Shown piece after piece: positions 1 to 7,408 of a stretch of DNA of 32,448 nucleotides. The notes under the pieces are model-generated. The model searched no databases. It had not been told where the DNA came from and worked only from the letters and a program-made list of their open reading frames with translations. The translations under genes and the position numbers were made by a program. This DNA comes from an uncultured Pseudomonadota bacterium (GTDB lineage Bacteria; Pseudomonadota; Gammaproteobacteria; Burkholderiales; Rhodocyclaceae), in assembly GCA_946479855.1 (NCBI GenBank), contig CAMLHL010000028.1:1-32448 (forward strand), in the 5' to 3' direction. Within the stretch, counting starts at the first letter, position 1. Each line of letters starts with the position of its first letter.

Positions 1-781
1 AGGAATTCTTGACCAGCGCCTTGGCCGGTGCCCATTGCCGGCGGCTGACCGGCAGTTTTTCCGGCACACCGCGCAGCAACGCCCAACCGTAGGCCTCGGC
101 ATCGTCGCCGGCAGCTTTTTCGAAGCCGGCCAGCGCCGTCTTGGCGACCAGCACGGCACGGTGCAGGCGCATGAAGCGCTCGGCGAACTCGTTTTCGAGA
201 TGGGTCAGGGCTTCGTCGAGCAGGTATTCGCGTTCGACGGTACGGGCCGTGACGTATTTGAGATCGGCCTTGAAGTAGAGGACCTCGCCGATCGGCACCA
301 GCAGCAGGCGGCCGCGCTCGTGGCACGAAAGATGGGTTCTCCCGCTACCGCGTACTTCCTGGCCGATGCCGGCAAGCAGCATTGCATCCGGGCGCGGCCC
401 CGGGACTTTCTGCAGGGCGGCGAGCAGGCGCTGGGTGCGCACCGGTTTCAGCAAATAATCGACGGCATTGAGGTCGAAAGCCTGGACGGCATAGTTGTCG
501 TAGGCGGTGGTGAAAATTACCGCCGGCGATCGCTCCAGCCGGCCAAGGTGGATCGCCAGCTCGATACCGTCCATGCCCGGCATGCGAATGTCGGCAAGGA
601 CGACGTCGACCGCCTGCTCACGCAACACCTCAAGGGCCGCCAGACCATTGCCGGCCTCGCCGACCACTTCGCTCGGCAGTTGCAGCGCAATATCGGACAG
701 CAGGTCGCGCAGGCGGTCGCGCGCCAGCGGTTCGTCATCGACGATCAGGATTCTCAGCGGGACAGCAGGCGGCGTTGGCAT
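1..781 (-). CDS. algR: LytTR-family response regulator, AlgR-like (3' end outside window)
   Basis: Transcription regulator of the LytR/AlgR type, expected to be phosphorylated by the kinase encoded just upstream. The minus strand stays open from the ATG at 781 to the window edge (260 codons, no stop), so the protein is nearly complete and its stop lies just outside. The N-terminus reads as a receiver domain (LRILIVDDEPLAR), with the late receiver motif NAVDYLLKPV near residue 100. The C-terminal half has LytTR character, with a PVSRRQWAPAK tail. The start overlaps the kinase stop by 28 nt; no later start precedes the receiver, so the ATG at 781 is preferred. The overlap implies coupled translation. 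In Pseudomonas the order argH-algZ-algR-hemC is established, and argH-algZ-algR is seen here. The symbol rests on that context; alginate control should not be assumed. Confidence 0.85.
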   Translation of the reverse strand, partial: MPTPPAVPLRILIVDDEPLARDRLRDLLSDIALQLPSEVVGEAGNGLAALEVLREQAVDVVLADIRMPGMDGIELAIHLGRLERSPAVIFTTAYDNYAVQAFDLNAVDYLLKPVRTQRLLAALQKVPGPRPDAMLLAGIGQEVRGSGRTHLSCHERGRLLLVPIGEVLYFKADLKYVTARTVEREYLLDEALTHLENEFAERFMRLHRAVLVAKTALAGFEKAAGDDAEAYGWALLRGVPEKLPVSRRQWAPAKALVKNS

Positions 782-1773
782 GGCAGGGTGATGCGAACCT
801 CATATTGATGATCGCTGACTTCGGTTTCCAGGCGGGCTTCGAGATCGTAATACAGGGCCAGCCGTTCGCGGATATTGGCCAGCGCAATCTGGTTGCCAGC
901 GGCGCGATGCACCTGACCGGCGGTCGGATTGGCGATGGCAATGAGCAGCTCATCAGCGCGCTGTTCAATGGCGATGCGTACCGTGCCGCCCGCCGGCGAC
1001 GGTTCAATGCCGTGGTAGACGGCGTTTTCGAGCAGCGGCTGAAGCATCAGCGGCGGGATCGGCAGCGCCATGGAAACCGCCCCGATTTGCCAGTCGACCG
1101 CCAGGCGCTCGCCGAGGCGGATGTTTTCGAGTTCGAGATACTGCTTGGCCAGGGCAATTTCATCGGCCAGGCTGACCAGTTCGCAGGGATCGCGCATGGC
1201 GGCGCGAAACAGATCGGAGAGCGATTCGAGCGCCGCCTCGGCCTGCTGCGGCCGGGCGCGGATCAGCGACAGCACGGCATTCAGCGAGTTGAACAGGAAA
1301 TGCGGCCGAATCCTGGCATTGAGCGCCGCCAGCCTGGCCTCGGCCTGGGCCGGCGAGAAAGCGCGCGAACGCAACTCGAAATAGGCCAGCAGCAGCCAGG
1401 CGGCAGCAATGGCCAGCAAACCGACCCGCAGCACACCGCCGCTATCGGCCAAAGCCAGCGAACTGGCGTAGAGGAACAGTACCGCCGCCAGCCCACCGGC
1501 CAGCGCCAGCACAGCTGCCTGGCCGAGCCGCAGCGGCAACCGCCACAGGACATCGCGGAGCAGCGAGAGCAGGCCGAGACTGATCAGCAGCAAGGGCTCG
1601 ACGACCGCTGCCAAGGCCATGTAGCGCTCGCCCCAGTTCCCGATATCCGGCGCCTGGACCAGCGCAGCGAGCGCCGCCAGGCCGTTGATGCCGAGCAGGA
1701 CGCGCAGCATCACGCCGAAATTGCGCCAGTCGGGCAAGGGGTAGGTTGCGGGAAAGTGCCGTATACTTGTCAT
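754..1773 (-). CDS. algZ: Sensor histidine kinase of the LytS/AlgZ type
   Basis: Membrane histidine kinase of the His_kinase (PF06580) class, partner of the LytTR regulator that follows. The 339-residue product starts with about four hydrophobic segments in its first 140 residues and no large periplasmic loop. It then has the class hallmark RPHFLFNSLNAV, whose His is the phosphoacceptor, and an ATP-binding N-box LLENAVYHGIEP. The ATG at 1773 is preferred over an in-frame start at 1815, because the extra 14 residues look non-conserved and would run into the divergent argH leader. It is divergent from argH (57 bp between starts). The C-terminus overlaps the regulator gene by 28 nt. The signal cannot be read from the sequence. 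The algZ symbol is based on the conserved neighbourhood with argH and algR. Confidence 0.85.
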   Translation of the reverse strand: MTSIRHFPATYPLPDWRNFGVMLRVLLGINGLAALAALVQAPDIGNWGERYMALAAVVEPLLLISLGLLSLLRDVLWRLPLRLGQAAVLALAGGLAAVLFLYASSLALADSGGVLRVGLLAIAAAWLLLAYFELRSRAFSPAQAEARLAALNARIRPHFLFNSLNAVLSLIRARPQQAEAALESLSDLFRAAMRDPCELVSLADEIALAKQYLELENIRLGERLAVDWQIGAVSMALPIPPLMLQPLLENAVYHGIEPSPAGGTVRIAIEQRADELLIAIANPTAGQVHRAAGNQIALANIRERLALYYDLEARLETEVSDHQYEVRITLPCQRRLLSR

Positions 1774-1829
1774 TCTTGCTGCGGATTTTGTCCGATTCGC
1801 GCTCAATCGCCCCATTCTAGACCAGAGTC

Positions 1830-3218
1830 ATGACCTCCAACGCCAATCAATACACTTGGGCCGGCCGATTCTCCGAGCCCGTCTCCGATCTCGTCAAACG
1901 CTACACGGCCTCCGTGGACTTCGACCAGCGCATGTGGCGCCAGGACATTCGCGGCTCGCTGGCTCACGCCCGGATGCTCGCCAAGCAAGGCATCATCGCC
2001 GCCGCCGACCTCGCCGATATCGAACGGGGCATGGCCATCGTCAGCACGGAAATCGAGTCGGGCCAGTTCGAGTGGTCGCTCGACCTCGAGGATGTGCACC
2101 TCAACATCGAGAAGCGCCTCACCGCATTGGTTGGCGACGCCGGCAAGCGCCTGCACACCGGCCGTTCGCGCAACGACCAGGTGGCCACCGACATCCGCCT
2201 CTACCTGCGCGATGCCATCGACGACATCCTGGCGCTGATCAAGGCCTTCCGTTCGGCGCTGGTCGATCTGGCCGAGAAGGAAGCCGCGACCCCGATGCCC
2301 GGCTTCACGCACCTGCAGGTCGCCCAGCCGGTCACCTTCGGCCACCACATGCTGGCCTACTTCGAAATGTTCGGCCGCGATGCCGAGCGCTTCGTCGATT
2401 GTCGCAAGCGCGTCGCCCGCCTGCCGCTCGGCGCCGCCGCGCTGGCCGGGACGACCTACCCGATCGACCGGGAATTCGTCGCCGAGCAGCTCGGCTTCGA
2501 AGGCGTCTGCGAGAACTCGCTGGATGCCGTTTCGGATCGCGACTTCGCCATCGAATTCACGGCCGCCTGTTCGCTGCTGATGATGCACATCAGCCGCCTG
2601 TCGGAAGAACTGGTGATGTGGATGAGCCCGCGCGTCGGCTTCATCCAGATCGCCGACCGCTTCTGCACCGGCTCGTCGATCATGCCGCAGAAGAAGAACC
2701 CGGACGTGCCGGAACTGGCGCGCGGCAAGACCGGCCGCGTCTACGGCCAGCTGATGAGCCTGCTGACCCTGATGAAGTCGCAGCCGCTGGCCTACAACAA
2801 GGACAACCAGGAAGACAAGGAACCGCTGTTCGACGCCGTCGATACCGTCACCGACACGCTGCGCATCTTCGCCGACATGGCCGGCGGCATCACCGTCAAG
2901 CCGGAAGCCATGCAGGCCGCGCTGACCCAGGGCTTCGCCACGGCCACCGACCTCGCCGACTACCTGGTCAAGAAGGGCCTGCCCTTCCGCGACGCGCACG
3001 AAGCCGTCGGCCACGCCGTCAAGGCCGCCGAACAGAAGGGCGTCGACCTGCCGCAACTGTCCCTGACTGAACTGCAGGCCTTCTGCCCGCAGGTGGAAAA
3101 TGACGTTTTTTCGGTGTTGACCGTCGCAGGCTCGCTGGCCAGCCGCAACCACATCGGCGGCACCGCCCCGGAACAGGTCAAGGCCGCCATCGTCCGCGCC
3201 CGCCAGCGGCTGGGCTGA
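1830..3218 (+). CDS. argH: Argininosuccinate lyase
   Basis: Last step of arginine synthesis: cleaves argininosuccinate to arginine and fumarate, in the cytoplasm as a homotetramer. The 462-residue length is normal for the family. The fumarase/aspartase superfamily signature [11 protein letters not shown] is at residues 281-291, and the substrate-binding stretch [12 protein letters not shown] and the N-terminal WAGRFSEP are also present. The start codon ATG at 1830 has only a weak purine-rich stretch (AGAG) ahead of it. A TATACT hexamer at 1762-1767 could be its -10, but no convincing -35 sits 17 bp upstream, so no promoter is claimed. It is a single-gene unit: it ends 18 bp before a strong hairpin terminator and is divergent from the algZ-like kinase. 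Confidence 0.97.
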   Translation: MTSNANQYTWAGRFSEPVSDLVKRYTASVDFDQRMWRQDIRGSLAHARMLAKQGIIAAADLADIERGMAIVSTEIESGQFEWSLDLEDVHLNIEKRLTALVGDAGKRLHTGRSRNDQVATDIRLYLRDAIDDILALIKAFRSALVDLAEKEAATPMPGFTHLQVAQPVTFGHHMLAYFEMFGRDAERFVDCRKRVARLPLGAAALAGTTYPIDREFVAEQLGFEGVCENSLDAVSDRDFAIEFTAACSLLMMHISRLSEELVMWMSPRVGFIQIADRFCTGSSIMPQKKNPDVPELARGKTGRVYGQLMSLLTLMKSQPLAYNKDNQEDKEPLFDAVDTVTDTLRIFADMAGGITVKPEAMQAALTQGFATATDLADYLVKKGLPFRDAHEAVGHAVKAAEQKGVDLPQLSLTELQAFCPQVENDVFSVLTVAGSLASRNHIGGTAPEQVKAAIVRARQRLG

Positions 3219-3233
3219 GCACAGCCGCCCCCG

Positions 3234-3262
3234 AAGCCGCTGGTATTTGCCAGCGGTTTTTT
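3234..3262 (+). terminator. Rho-independent terminator of argH
   Basis: Stem CCGCTGG (3237-3243) pairs with CCAGCGG (3250-3256) around a 6-nt loop, followed directly by a T6 run (3257-3262). An A/G-T extension lengthens the stem to about ten pairs. The downstream arm and loop also contain the -35 element of the next gene, so terminator and promoter share DNA. Confidence 0.88.
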
Positions 3263-3275
3263 CGCTGCTTATAAT
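3247..3275 (+). promoter_or_regulatory. Sigma-70 promoter of the AhpD-like gene
   Basis: TTGCCA (3247-3252) and a consensus TATAAT (3270-3275) are separated by exactly 17 bp. The predicted start near 3282 leaves a leader of about 25 nt. The -35 lies inside the argH terminator hairpin. Confidence 0.75.
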
Positions 3276-3289
3276 AAGAATATTCTTAT
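3274..3289. promoter_or_regulatory. 16-bp perfect palindrome over the ahpD-like start site (operator candidate)
   Basis: ATAAGAATATTCTTAT is a perfect palindrome. It begins within the last two bases of the -10 hexamer and covers the predicted transcription start. This is the position of a repressor site, and the form suits a small dimeric regulator such as an ArsR- or MarR-type protein. No such regulator gene is nearby, so the identity of the binder is unknown. Confidence 0.6.
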
Positions 3290-3307
3290 ATACAAATAAG
3301 GTAGATC

Positions 3308-3658
3308 ATGAGCAGCAAATCCTTCGACACGATCACGCGCGACCTGTCCAAGGCCTTGGGCACCTTGCGCAAGGAAATTCCGGAAACCATGCAAGGCTTC
3401 GGGGCGCTGGCGAGCAACGCCATGAAGGCCGGCGCGCTGAGCGAACTGGACAAGGAATTGCTGGCGCTGGCCATCGGCGTCACGCAGCGCTGCGACGGCT
3501 GCCTCGGCTATCACGTCAAGGCCCTGATCCGCCTCGGCGTCACGCGCGAACAGTTGATGGAAACGCTGGGCGTCTGCGTCTATATGGGCGGCGGCCCGGC
3601 ACTGATGTACGCCGCAGAAGCGATACGGGCCTACGAAGAGTTTTCGGCCGGCAAATGA
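3308..3658 (+). CDS. AhpD-like carboxymuconolactone decarboxylase family protein
   Basis: Small (116 aa) all-helical protein of the AhpD/CMD family, usually thiol-dependent peroxidase-like or disulfide-relay enzymes. The active-site pattern is visible: a glutamate in ELDKELLALAIG, then CDGC (CxxC) and His three residues after the second Cys (CDGCLGYH). This matches the AhpD proton-relay arrangement. A weak ribosome site (AAGG, 6 nt ahead of ATG 3308) supports the start. The gene is monocistronic, with its own strong promoter carrying a palindromic operator candidate, so it is probably inducible by a thiol, oxidant or metal stress. Lactone decarboxylase activity is unlikely at this size and with this motif. 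The exact substrate is unknown. Confidence 0.9.
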   Translation: MSSKSFDTITRDLSKALGTLRKEIPETMQGFGALASNAMKAGALSELDKELLALAIGVTQRCDGCLGYHVKALIRLGVTREQLMETLGVCVYMGGGPALMYAAEAIRAYEEFSAGK

Positions 3659-3725
3659 GCGACCGACTCCCGTACCGCCGGCTTTGACGGCTCAGCGACA
3701 CCTCGCCGGGATGGCCGCCAAAAGG

Positions 3726-5105
3726 TCATGACCGGGCGCGTTCCAGGGTCTCTGGCTCGTCGTAACTTCTTAACTTGCGCCACAGCGAGACCCGGTCAAT
3801 TCCCAGGATCTTGGCGGCCTGGGCGCGATTGCCCTCGCAGCGGGCAAGAACTTTCAGGACGTGCTCTTTTTCGAGCTGGGCGATGGTCGGCAATGGCTCG
3901 GGAAGCGTCCTCGCGGCCGCTTGATGCCGGCCAGTCCGAATATTTTCCGACAGGGCCGTAACCTCGATGACCGGACCGCTGGATAAAGCCATGGCACGCT
4001 CCATGACGTTTTCCAGCTCACGGATGTTGCCGGGAAAATCATAAGCCAACAGGCAATCGAGCGCTTCCGGGCTGAGGCGGGGCGGTGTTTTCCCCATACG
4101 GCTGGCAAACCGACTGATGAAATGGCTGGTCAGGATCGGCAGATCCTCCTTGTGCTCCCGCAGCGCGGGAATGCGAATGCCGACCACGTTGAGCCGGAAA
4201 TACAGGTCCTGGCGCAGGCGCCCTTCAGCGACCGCCAGTTCCGGATCGCGATTGGTCGCCGCGACAATCCGGATATTCGCTTTCTGCAACTGGGTGCCGC
4301 CGACGCGCAGATACTCCCGTTCCTGCAGGAAGCGGAGCAGCTTGACCTGGATCAGCGGCGACATTTCGGTCACCTCGTCGAGAAAAAGCGTCCCGCCTTC
4401 GGCCGCCTCAATCAGGCCCGTTTTGCTCGCCGCCGCGCCGGTGAAGGCGCCGCGCTCATGGCCGAACAGTTCATTGGCCAGCAATTCATCGGAAAGTACG
4501 CCGCAATTCAGGGCCATGAACGGTTTGGCCGCCCGCATGCTGAGTTCGTGCACATGCCGGGCGACCAGCTCCTTGCCGGTACCGGTTTCGCCATGAATCA
4601 GCACCGAGCATTCGCTCGGCGCGACGCGGGCCACCGTGGACAGCACATCGTCCATGGCCAGCGAATTGGCGACAATCCGATGGCTGCTGGCGGCTTTGGA
4701 AAGCGCCGCCTTGAGCGCCGTATTTTCAATTTTCAAGGCGCTCTTTTCGAACGCTTCCTGGACGATCTTGCGCACTTCGGCCAGGCGGAAAGGCTTTTCG
4801 ACGTAGAAAAACGCGCCGGCGCGCATCGCCTCGACGGCGGATTCGGTACTGGCATGTGCCGTGATGACGATCACCTCGGTCGCCAGATTCTGCTCCTTGA
4901 TCCGCCGCAACAGACTGAGGCCGTCCATGCCGGGCATGCGCAGGTCGGTCAGGACCAACTGGTATTCGGCACTGACCAACCGTTCGAGCGCCTGCTCGGC
5001 GGTCGCCGCGTCATCGACGGCATAGCCTTCGCGCCGGAGGACATGTAGCAGATTCTGGCGAGCGATTTCCTCGTCGTCGACAATCAATATGCGGTGATTA
5101 CTCAC
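3726..5105 (-). CDS. NtrC-family sigma-54-dependent response regulator
   Basis: Activator of sigma-54 promoters, 459 aa with a complete three-domain layout. The receiver (residues 3-120) has ILIVDDEE and LTDLRMPGMDG, holding the phospho-Asp. The AAA+ domain (about 135-370) has Walker A GETGTGKELVA, the sigma-54 contact loop GAFTGA and Walker B GGTLFLDE. The C-terminal Fis-type helix-turn-helix reads NRAQAAKILGIDRVSLWRKL. The start is the GTG at 5105, the first codon that gives a normal receiver N-terminus; it overlaps the kinase stop by 8 nt, implying translational coupling. The intact GAFTGA shows a true activator. Its likely target is the -24/-12 promoter and paired palindromes about 1.5 kb away beyond the kinase gene. 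It resembles regulators of the PrsR/ZraR class, but no specific name can be assigned. Confidence 0.95.
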   Translation of the reverse strand: MSNHRILIVDDEEIARQNLLHVLRREGYAVDDAATAEQALERLVSAEYQLVLTDLRMPGMDGLSLLRRIKEQNLATEVIVITAHASTESAVEAMRAGAFFYVEKPFRLAEVRKIVQEAFEKSALKIENTALKAALSKAASSHRIVANSLAMDDVLSTVARVAPSECSVLIHGETGTGKELVARHVHELSMRAAKPFMALNCGVLSDELLANELFGHERGAFTGAAASKTGLIEAAEGGTLFLDEVTEMSPLIQVKLLRFLQEREYLRVGGTQLQKANIRIVAATNRDPELAVAEGRLRQDLYFRLNVVGIRIPALREHKEDLPILTSHFISRFASRMGKTPPRLSPEALDCLLAYDFPGNIRELENVMERAMALSSGPVIEVTALSENIRTGRHQAAARTLPEPLPTIAQLEKEHVLKVLARCEGNRAQAAKILGIDRVSLWRKLRSYDEPETLERARS

Positions 5106-6522
5106 GCTTTTCACCCTCGGAATCCAGATGATCCGGAATATGCATCCAGAGGCGGGTTCCCCCTGTCGCCACCGCTTCGGCAGAAATGATCCCGCCGTGC
5201 AGGCTGACAATCTCGTGCGTCACGAACAAGCCGAGGCCCGTCCCCTTCCCCACCGGCTTGGTCGTAAAAAACGGGTCGAAGATTCTCGGCAAGACCTCGC
5301 CGGGGATTCCCTGGCCGTTGTCCTCGATTTCCAGCGTTGTCCCGTGCCCTTCAGGAAATTCCTCACGCCATGCCCGGATCGCGATTCGCCCAGCGCCAGA
5401 AATGGCGTCCAGGGCATTCTTGATGACGTTGATCAGAACCTGCTGAAAACGCAGCGGGTCGACATTGATGACCAGTTGCGGGTCGATATCGATGCTCAGC
5501 GAAATGCCTGACGGCATGACATTGCGGAGCTGCGCCAGCGATTCGTTGACCAGTTCGAGGAGATTTCTGGGCACCCTGTGGAGCGTGGTGCTCCCGGCAA
5601 AATTGAGCAGGGAAGAGACGATCCGTTGCGAACGCATCACCTGGTCGTCGATCTGCCCGAGCAACAGGCGGGTTTGCTGATCCGGCAGCTCAGACCACTC
5701 TTCCTGCAAAATCTGGCACGAGGAAGAAATATTGGAAAGTGGATTGTTCAACTCATGGGCCACCCCAGAAAGCATGGTCCCCAAGGCGACCAGTCTCGAC
5801 GAACGGGCCAGGCTCGCCTGACGGGTCTCCAGCTCGCGCAGGGTATTGTTGATCGATCGGGTCAGTGATTCCACCTCGTCGCCGGCATCGTTGCCATCGA
5901 CCTGACCGACCTCGCCGCGGGCCACCTTGCTCAGACTCGTCTCAATCTCGCGCAAGGGTCGGACCACGCTGCGCGTCACCAGCAGTCCGGCAATCAGCCC
6001 CAGGGCAAGACTGACCCAGATCGTCCGGACCAGATAGCTATCATGGCGCTGCAGCGCTGCCTCGACTTTCTCCTGCGCATCCAGATTCAGCCGTTCACCA
6101 AGCTTGAGCGCCTTGCTCCCGGATTGAAAGGCCTGCTCGATCTGCGCCTGGGTCACCGACGCCTGGCGCACGCTATCCAGCAGATCGCGCAACTGGCTGA
6201 TGTACAAACTGACCGAATTCGCTTCCTCCCCACTGAGCGCAATGGGCATCCCCCGGACCCTGTCAAATGCCTGCAGCGCCGCCTCTCCTTGGGCAATAGC
6301 CCCTTCCAGATCGGAGAGTTTTTCATGCAGCAGGAAATTCTTTTCCAAGCGCCGCGCATCCCGCAATTCATCGTAAAAGGTCGTGACCTCCTTCTGCTTG
6401 GACAACTCTTCCTGGAGAAGGCGGAACTGTACGAGCGCACTTGAAACGAGGATGACGAATAAAACGCCAACCGCCGAGTAGCCGAACAGTATCTTCGAGT
6501 GCAGCGATCTGAATGCTTTCAT
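5098..6522 (-). CDS. Membrane sensor histidine kinase, partner of the NtrC-type regulator
   Basis: Transmembrane histidine kinase of 474 aa. TM1 is at about residues 11-31, a helical periplasmic region at 32-165, TM2 at about 167-183, then HAMP (to about 237), a HisKA H-box SGVAHELNNPLSN with His256, and an HATPase domain with NVIKNALDAISG, DNGQGIP and GKGTGLGLF. The periplasmic part contains RRLEKNFLLHEK, recalling helical-bundle sensor domains such as HBM (inference by eye). The gene is followed by its regulator with an 8-nt overlap. No clear ribosome site precedes the ATG at 6522. One of the GTTGC-N5-GCAAC palindromes lies only 25 bp upstream of this start, so the operon may be autoregulated. 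The ligand is unknown; the divergent lipoprotein/cytochrome operon suggests an envelope or respiratory cue. Confidence 0.93.
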   Translation of the reverse strand: MKAFRSLHSKILFGYSAVGVLFVILVSSALVQFRLLQEELSKQKEVTTFYDELRDARRLEKNFLLHEKLSDLEGAIAQGEAALQAFDRVRGMPIALSGEEANSVSLYISQLRDLLDSVRQASVTQAQIEQAFQSGSKALKLGERLNLDAQEKVEAALQRHDSYLVRTIWVSLALGLIAGLLVTRSVVRPLREIETSLSKVARGEVGQVDGNDAGDEVESLTRSINNTLRELETRQASLARSSRLVALGTMLSGVAHELNNPLSNISSSCQILQEEWSELPDQQTRLLLGQIDDQVMRSQRIVSSLLNFAGSTTLHRVPRNLLELVNESLAQLRNVMPSGISLSIDIDPQLVINVDPLRFQQVLINVIKNALDAISGAGRIAIRAWREEFPEGHGTTLEIEDNGQGIPGEVLPRIFDPFFTTKPVGKGTGLGLFVTHEIVSLHGGIISAEAVATGGTRLWMHIPDHLDSEGEKRE

Positions 6523-6533
6523 AATTTCATTTT

Positions 6534-6552
6534 TGCAACACTAGATGTTGCA
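6534..6552. repeat. Inverted repeat TGCAACA-N5-TGTTGCA ahead of the kinase gene
   Basis: A 7-bp perfect inverted repeat that shares its right arm with the adjacent GTTGC-N5-GCAAC palindrome. It adds a third GCAAC half-site, 12 bp upstream of the kinase start. It may be an extra half-site for the same regulator or a mRNA leader hairpin. Confidence 0.5.
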
Positions 6553-6562
6553 TATAGCAACA
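6546..6562. promoter_or_regulatory. Upstream activator site candidate 1 (GTTGC-ATATA-GCAAC)
   Basis: Perfect palindrome TGTTGC-ATATA-GCAACA. The same core recurs 84 bp downstream with the same 5-nt spacer length. It is centred about 190 bp upstream of the predicted sigma-54 start, a usual enhancer distance, and sits in the kinase leader. Confidence 0.65.
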
Positions 6563-6630
6563 AACAAGGGGGCTTTTTAAACCGTGAATTCAAGTGGATA
6601 CCCTCATTTCTAGCTCAAAAGCCGCTTTCC

Positions 6631-6645
6631 GTTGCATAACGCAAC
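6631..6645. promoter_or_regulatory. Upstream activator site candidate 2 (GTTGC-ATAAC-GCAAC)
   Basis: Second copy of the GTTGC-N5-GCAAC palindrome. Its centre is 84 bp (eight helical turns at 10.5 bp) from the first and about 105 bp upstream of the predicted sigma-54 start. Same-face placement fits cooperative binding by an NtrC-type activator. Confidence 0.65.
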
Positions 6646-6658
6646 AACAGACGATAAC

Positions 6659-6688
6659 AAAAGATATAGAAATCACGAAATATCTTTT
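6659..6688. repeat. AT-rich 9-bp inverted repeat between enhancer sites and promoter
   Basis: AAAAGATAT (6659-6667) and ATATCTTTT (6680-6688) are perfect inverted arms with a 12-nt spacer. The repeat lies between the enhancer candidates and the -24/-12 promoter, where a bending protein or second regulator would act. It does not match the IHF consensus well by eye. Apart from these listed elements, the 332-bp gap 6523-6854 holds nothing coding that I can see. Confidence 0.45.
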
Positions 6689-6717
6689 ATAACCAATGCC
6701 TTAGAAATACGTAAGGT

Positions 6718-6733
6718 TGGCATGTGACATGCT
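6718..6733 (+). promoter_or_regulatory. Sigma-54 (-24/-12) promoter of the lipoprotein/cytochrome operon
   Basis: TGGCAT-GTGAC-ATGCT matches the consensus TGGCAC-N5-TTGCW at most positions. The invariant GG (6719-6720) and GC (6731-6732) are at the required spacing. The predicted start is near 6744, leaving a leader of about 110 nt before ATG 6855. A sigma-54-type response regulator is encoded divergently next door. Confidence 0.7.
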
Positions 6734-6854
6734 AAGCAATGAGTGATCCATGCCCGCATGTCACTTCCCATGCGTTAGGGATCGACGCTCGCGCCAAGTT
6801 CATCAGGCGCATGCCGACTTAACAACTTCAGCCAAATTAACGATCGAAACATCC

Positions 6855-7385
6855 ATGAAAAAAATACTCAGCCAAACTCTGCTGGCGTCCGCCGTATGCC
6901 TGGTAGCCGCCTGCTCGACCACGGGCGGCAATGTCGCACCTGTCACCCCGAAAAACGTCGTGGCCCCGGACACGCCCCGACCGGTCGCGGAAACGTCTAC
7001 CGGACTGTCAGCCGCTGATCTGGCTGCGCTCCGCGACCCCGCCAATCCGCTTTCGAAGCGCAGTGTATTTTTTGATCTGGACAGCAACGTCATCAAGCAA
7101 GACTACGCTTCGCTGATCGAAGTTCACGGCAAGTTCCTGGCCAACAGACCGGGCGTCAAGGTGATGATCCGCGGCAATGCCGACGAACGAGGCAGTGCCG
7201 AATACAATCTGGCGCTTGGCCAGCGCCGTGCTGACGCTACCAAACAGGGTCTGATTGCATACGGCGTACGCGACAGCCAGATCGAGACGGTCAGTTTCGG
7301 CAGCGAAAAACCGGTTGCCCAAGGCCACACCGAAGCCTCCTGGGCAAAAAATCGCCGGGCTGACATTGCCTATCCCGGTGAATAA
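6855..7385 (+). CDS. Pal-like OmpA-domain outer-membrane lipoprotein (copy 1)
   Basis: Peptidoglycan-associated lipoprotein of the Pal family, 176 aa. A signal peptide ends in the lipobox VAAC with lipidated Cys20. A Pro/Thr-rich linker follows, then an OmpA C-terminal domain (about residues 70-175) with RSVFFDLDSN, the peptidoglycan-binding Asp in GNADERGSAEYN and Arg in GQRRAD. ATG 6855 is chosen because it gives a proper lipoprotein signal; no strong Shine-Dalgarno is seen. It is unlikely to be the housekeeping Pal, since tolB and ybgF (cpoB) are absent and the promoter looks sigma-54 dependent. First gene of a probable operon with a second OmpA-like lipoprotein (24 bp on) and a PedF-like cytochrome. 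Expected role: tethering the outer membrane to peptidoglycan under a specific condition. Confidence 0.9.
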   Translation: MKKILSQTLLASAVCLVAACSTTGGNVAPVTPKNVVAPDTPRPVAETSTGLSAADLAALRDPANPLSKRSVFFDLDSNVIKQDYASLIEVHGKFLANRPGVKVMIRGNADERGSAEYNLALGQRRADATKQGLIAYGVRDSQIETVSFGSEKPVAQGHTEASWAKNRRADIAYPGE

Positions 7386-7408
7386 GGCATTCCGGGTCAT
7401 CCGCTAAA

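Noticed and set aside
1762..1767. TATACT as an argH promoter
   Set aside because: No acceptable -35 at 16-18 bp and the site lies within the start of the kinase coding region; left unclaimed.
35..1833. Long plus-strand frames over the algR/algZ region
   Set aside because: Gln/Arg-rich shadow translations; the minus strand carries clear receiver and kinase motifs.
1803..3152. 449-aa minus-strand frame opposite argH
   Set aside because: Low-complexity Gly/Asp/Val-rich translation without motifs; argH on the plus strand is certain.
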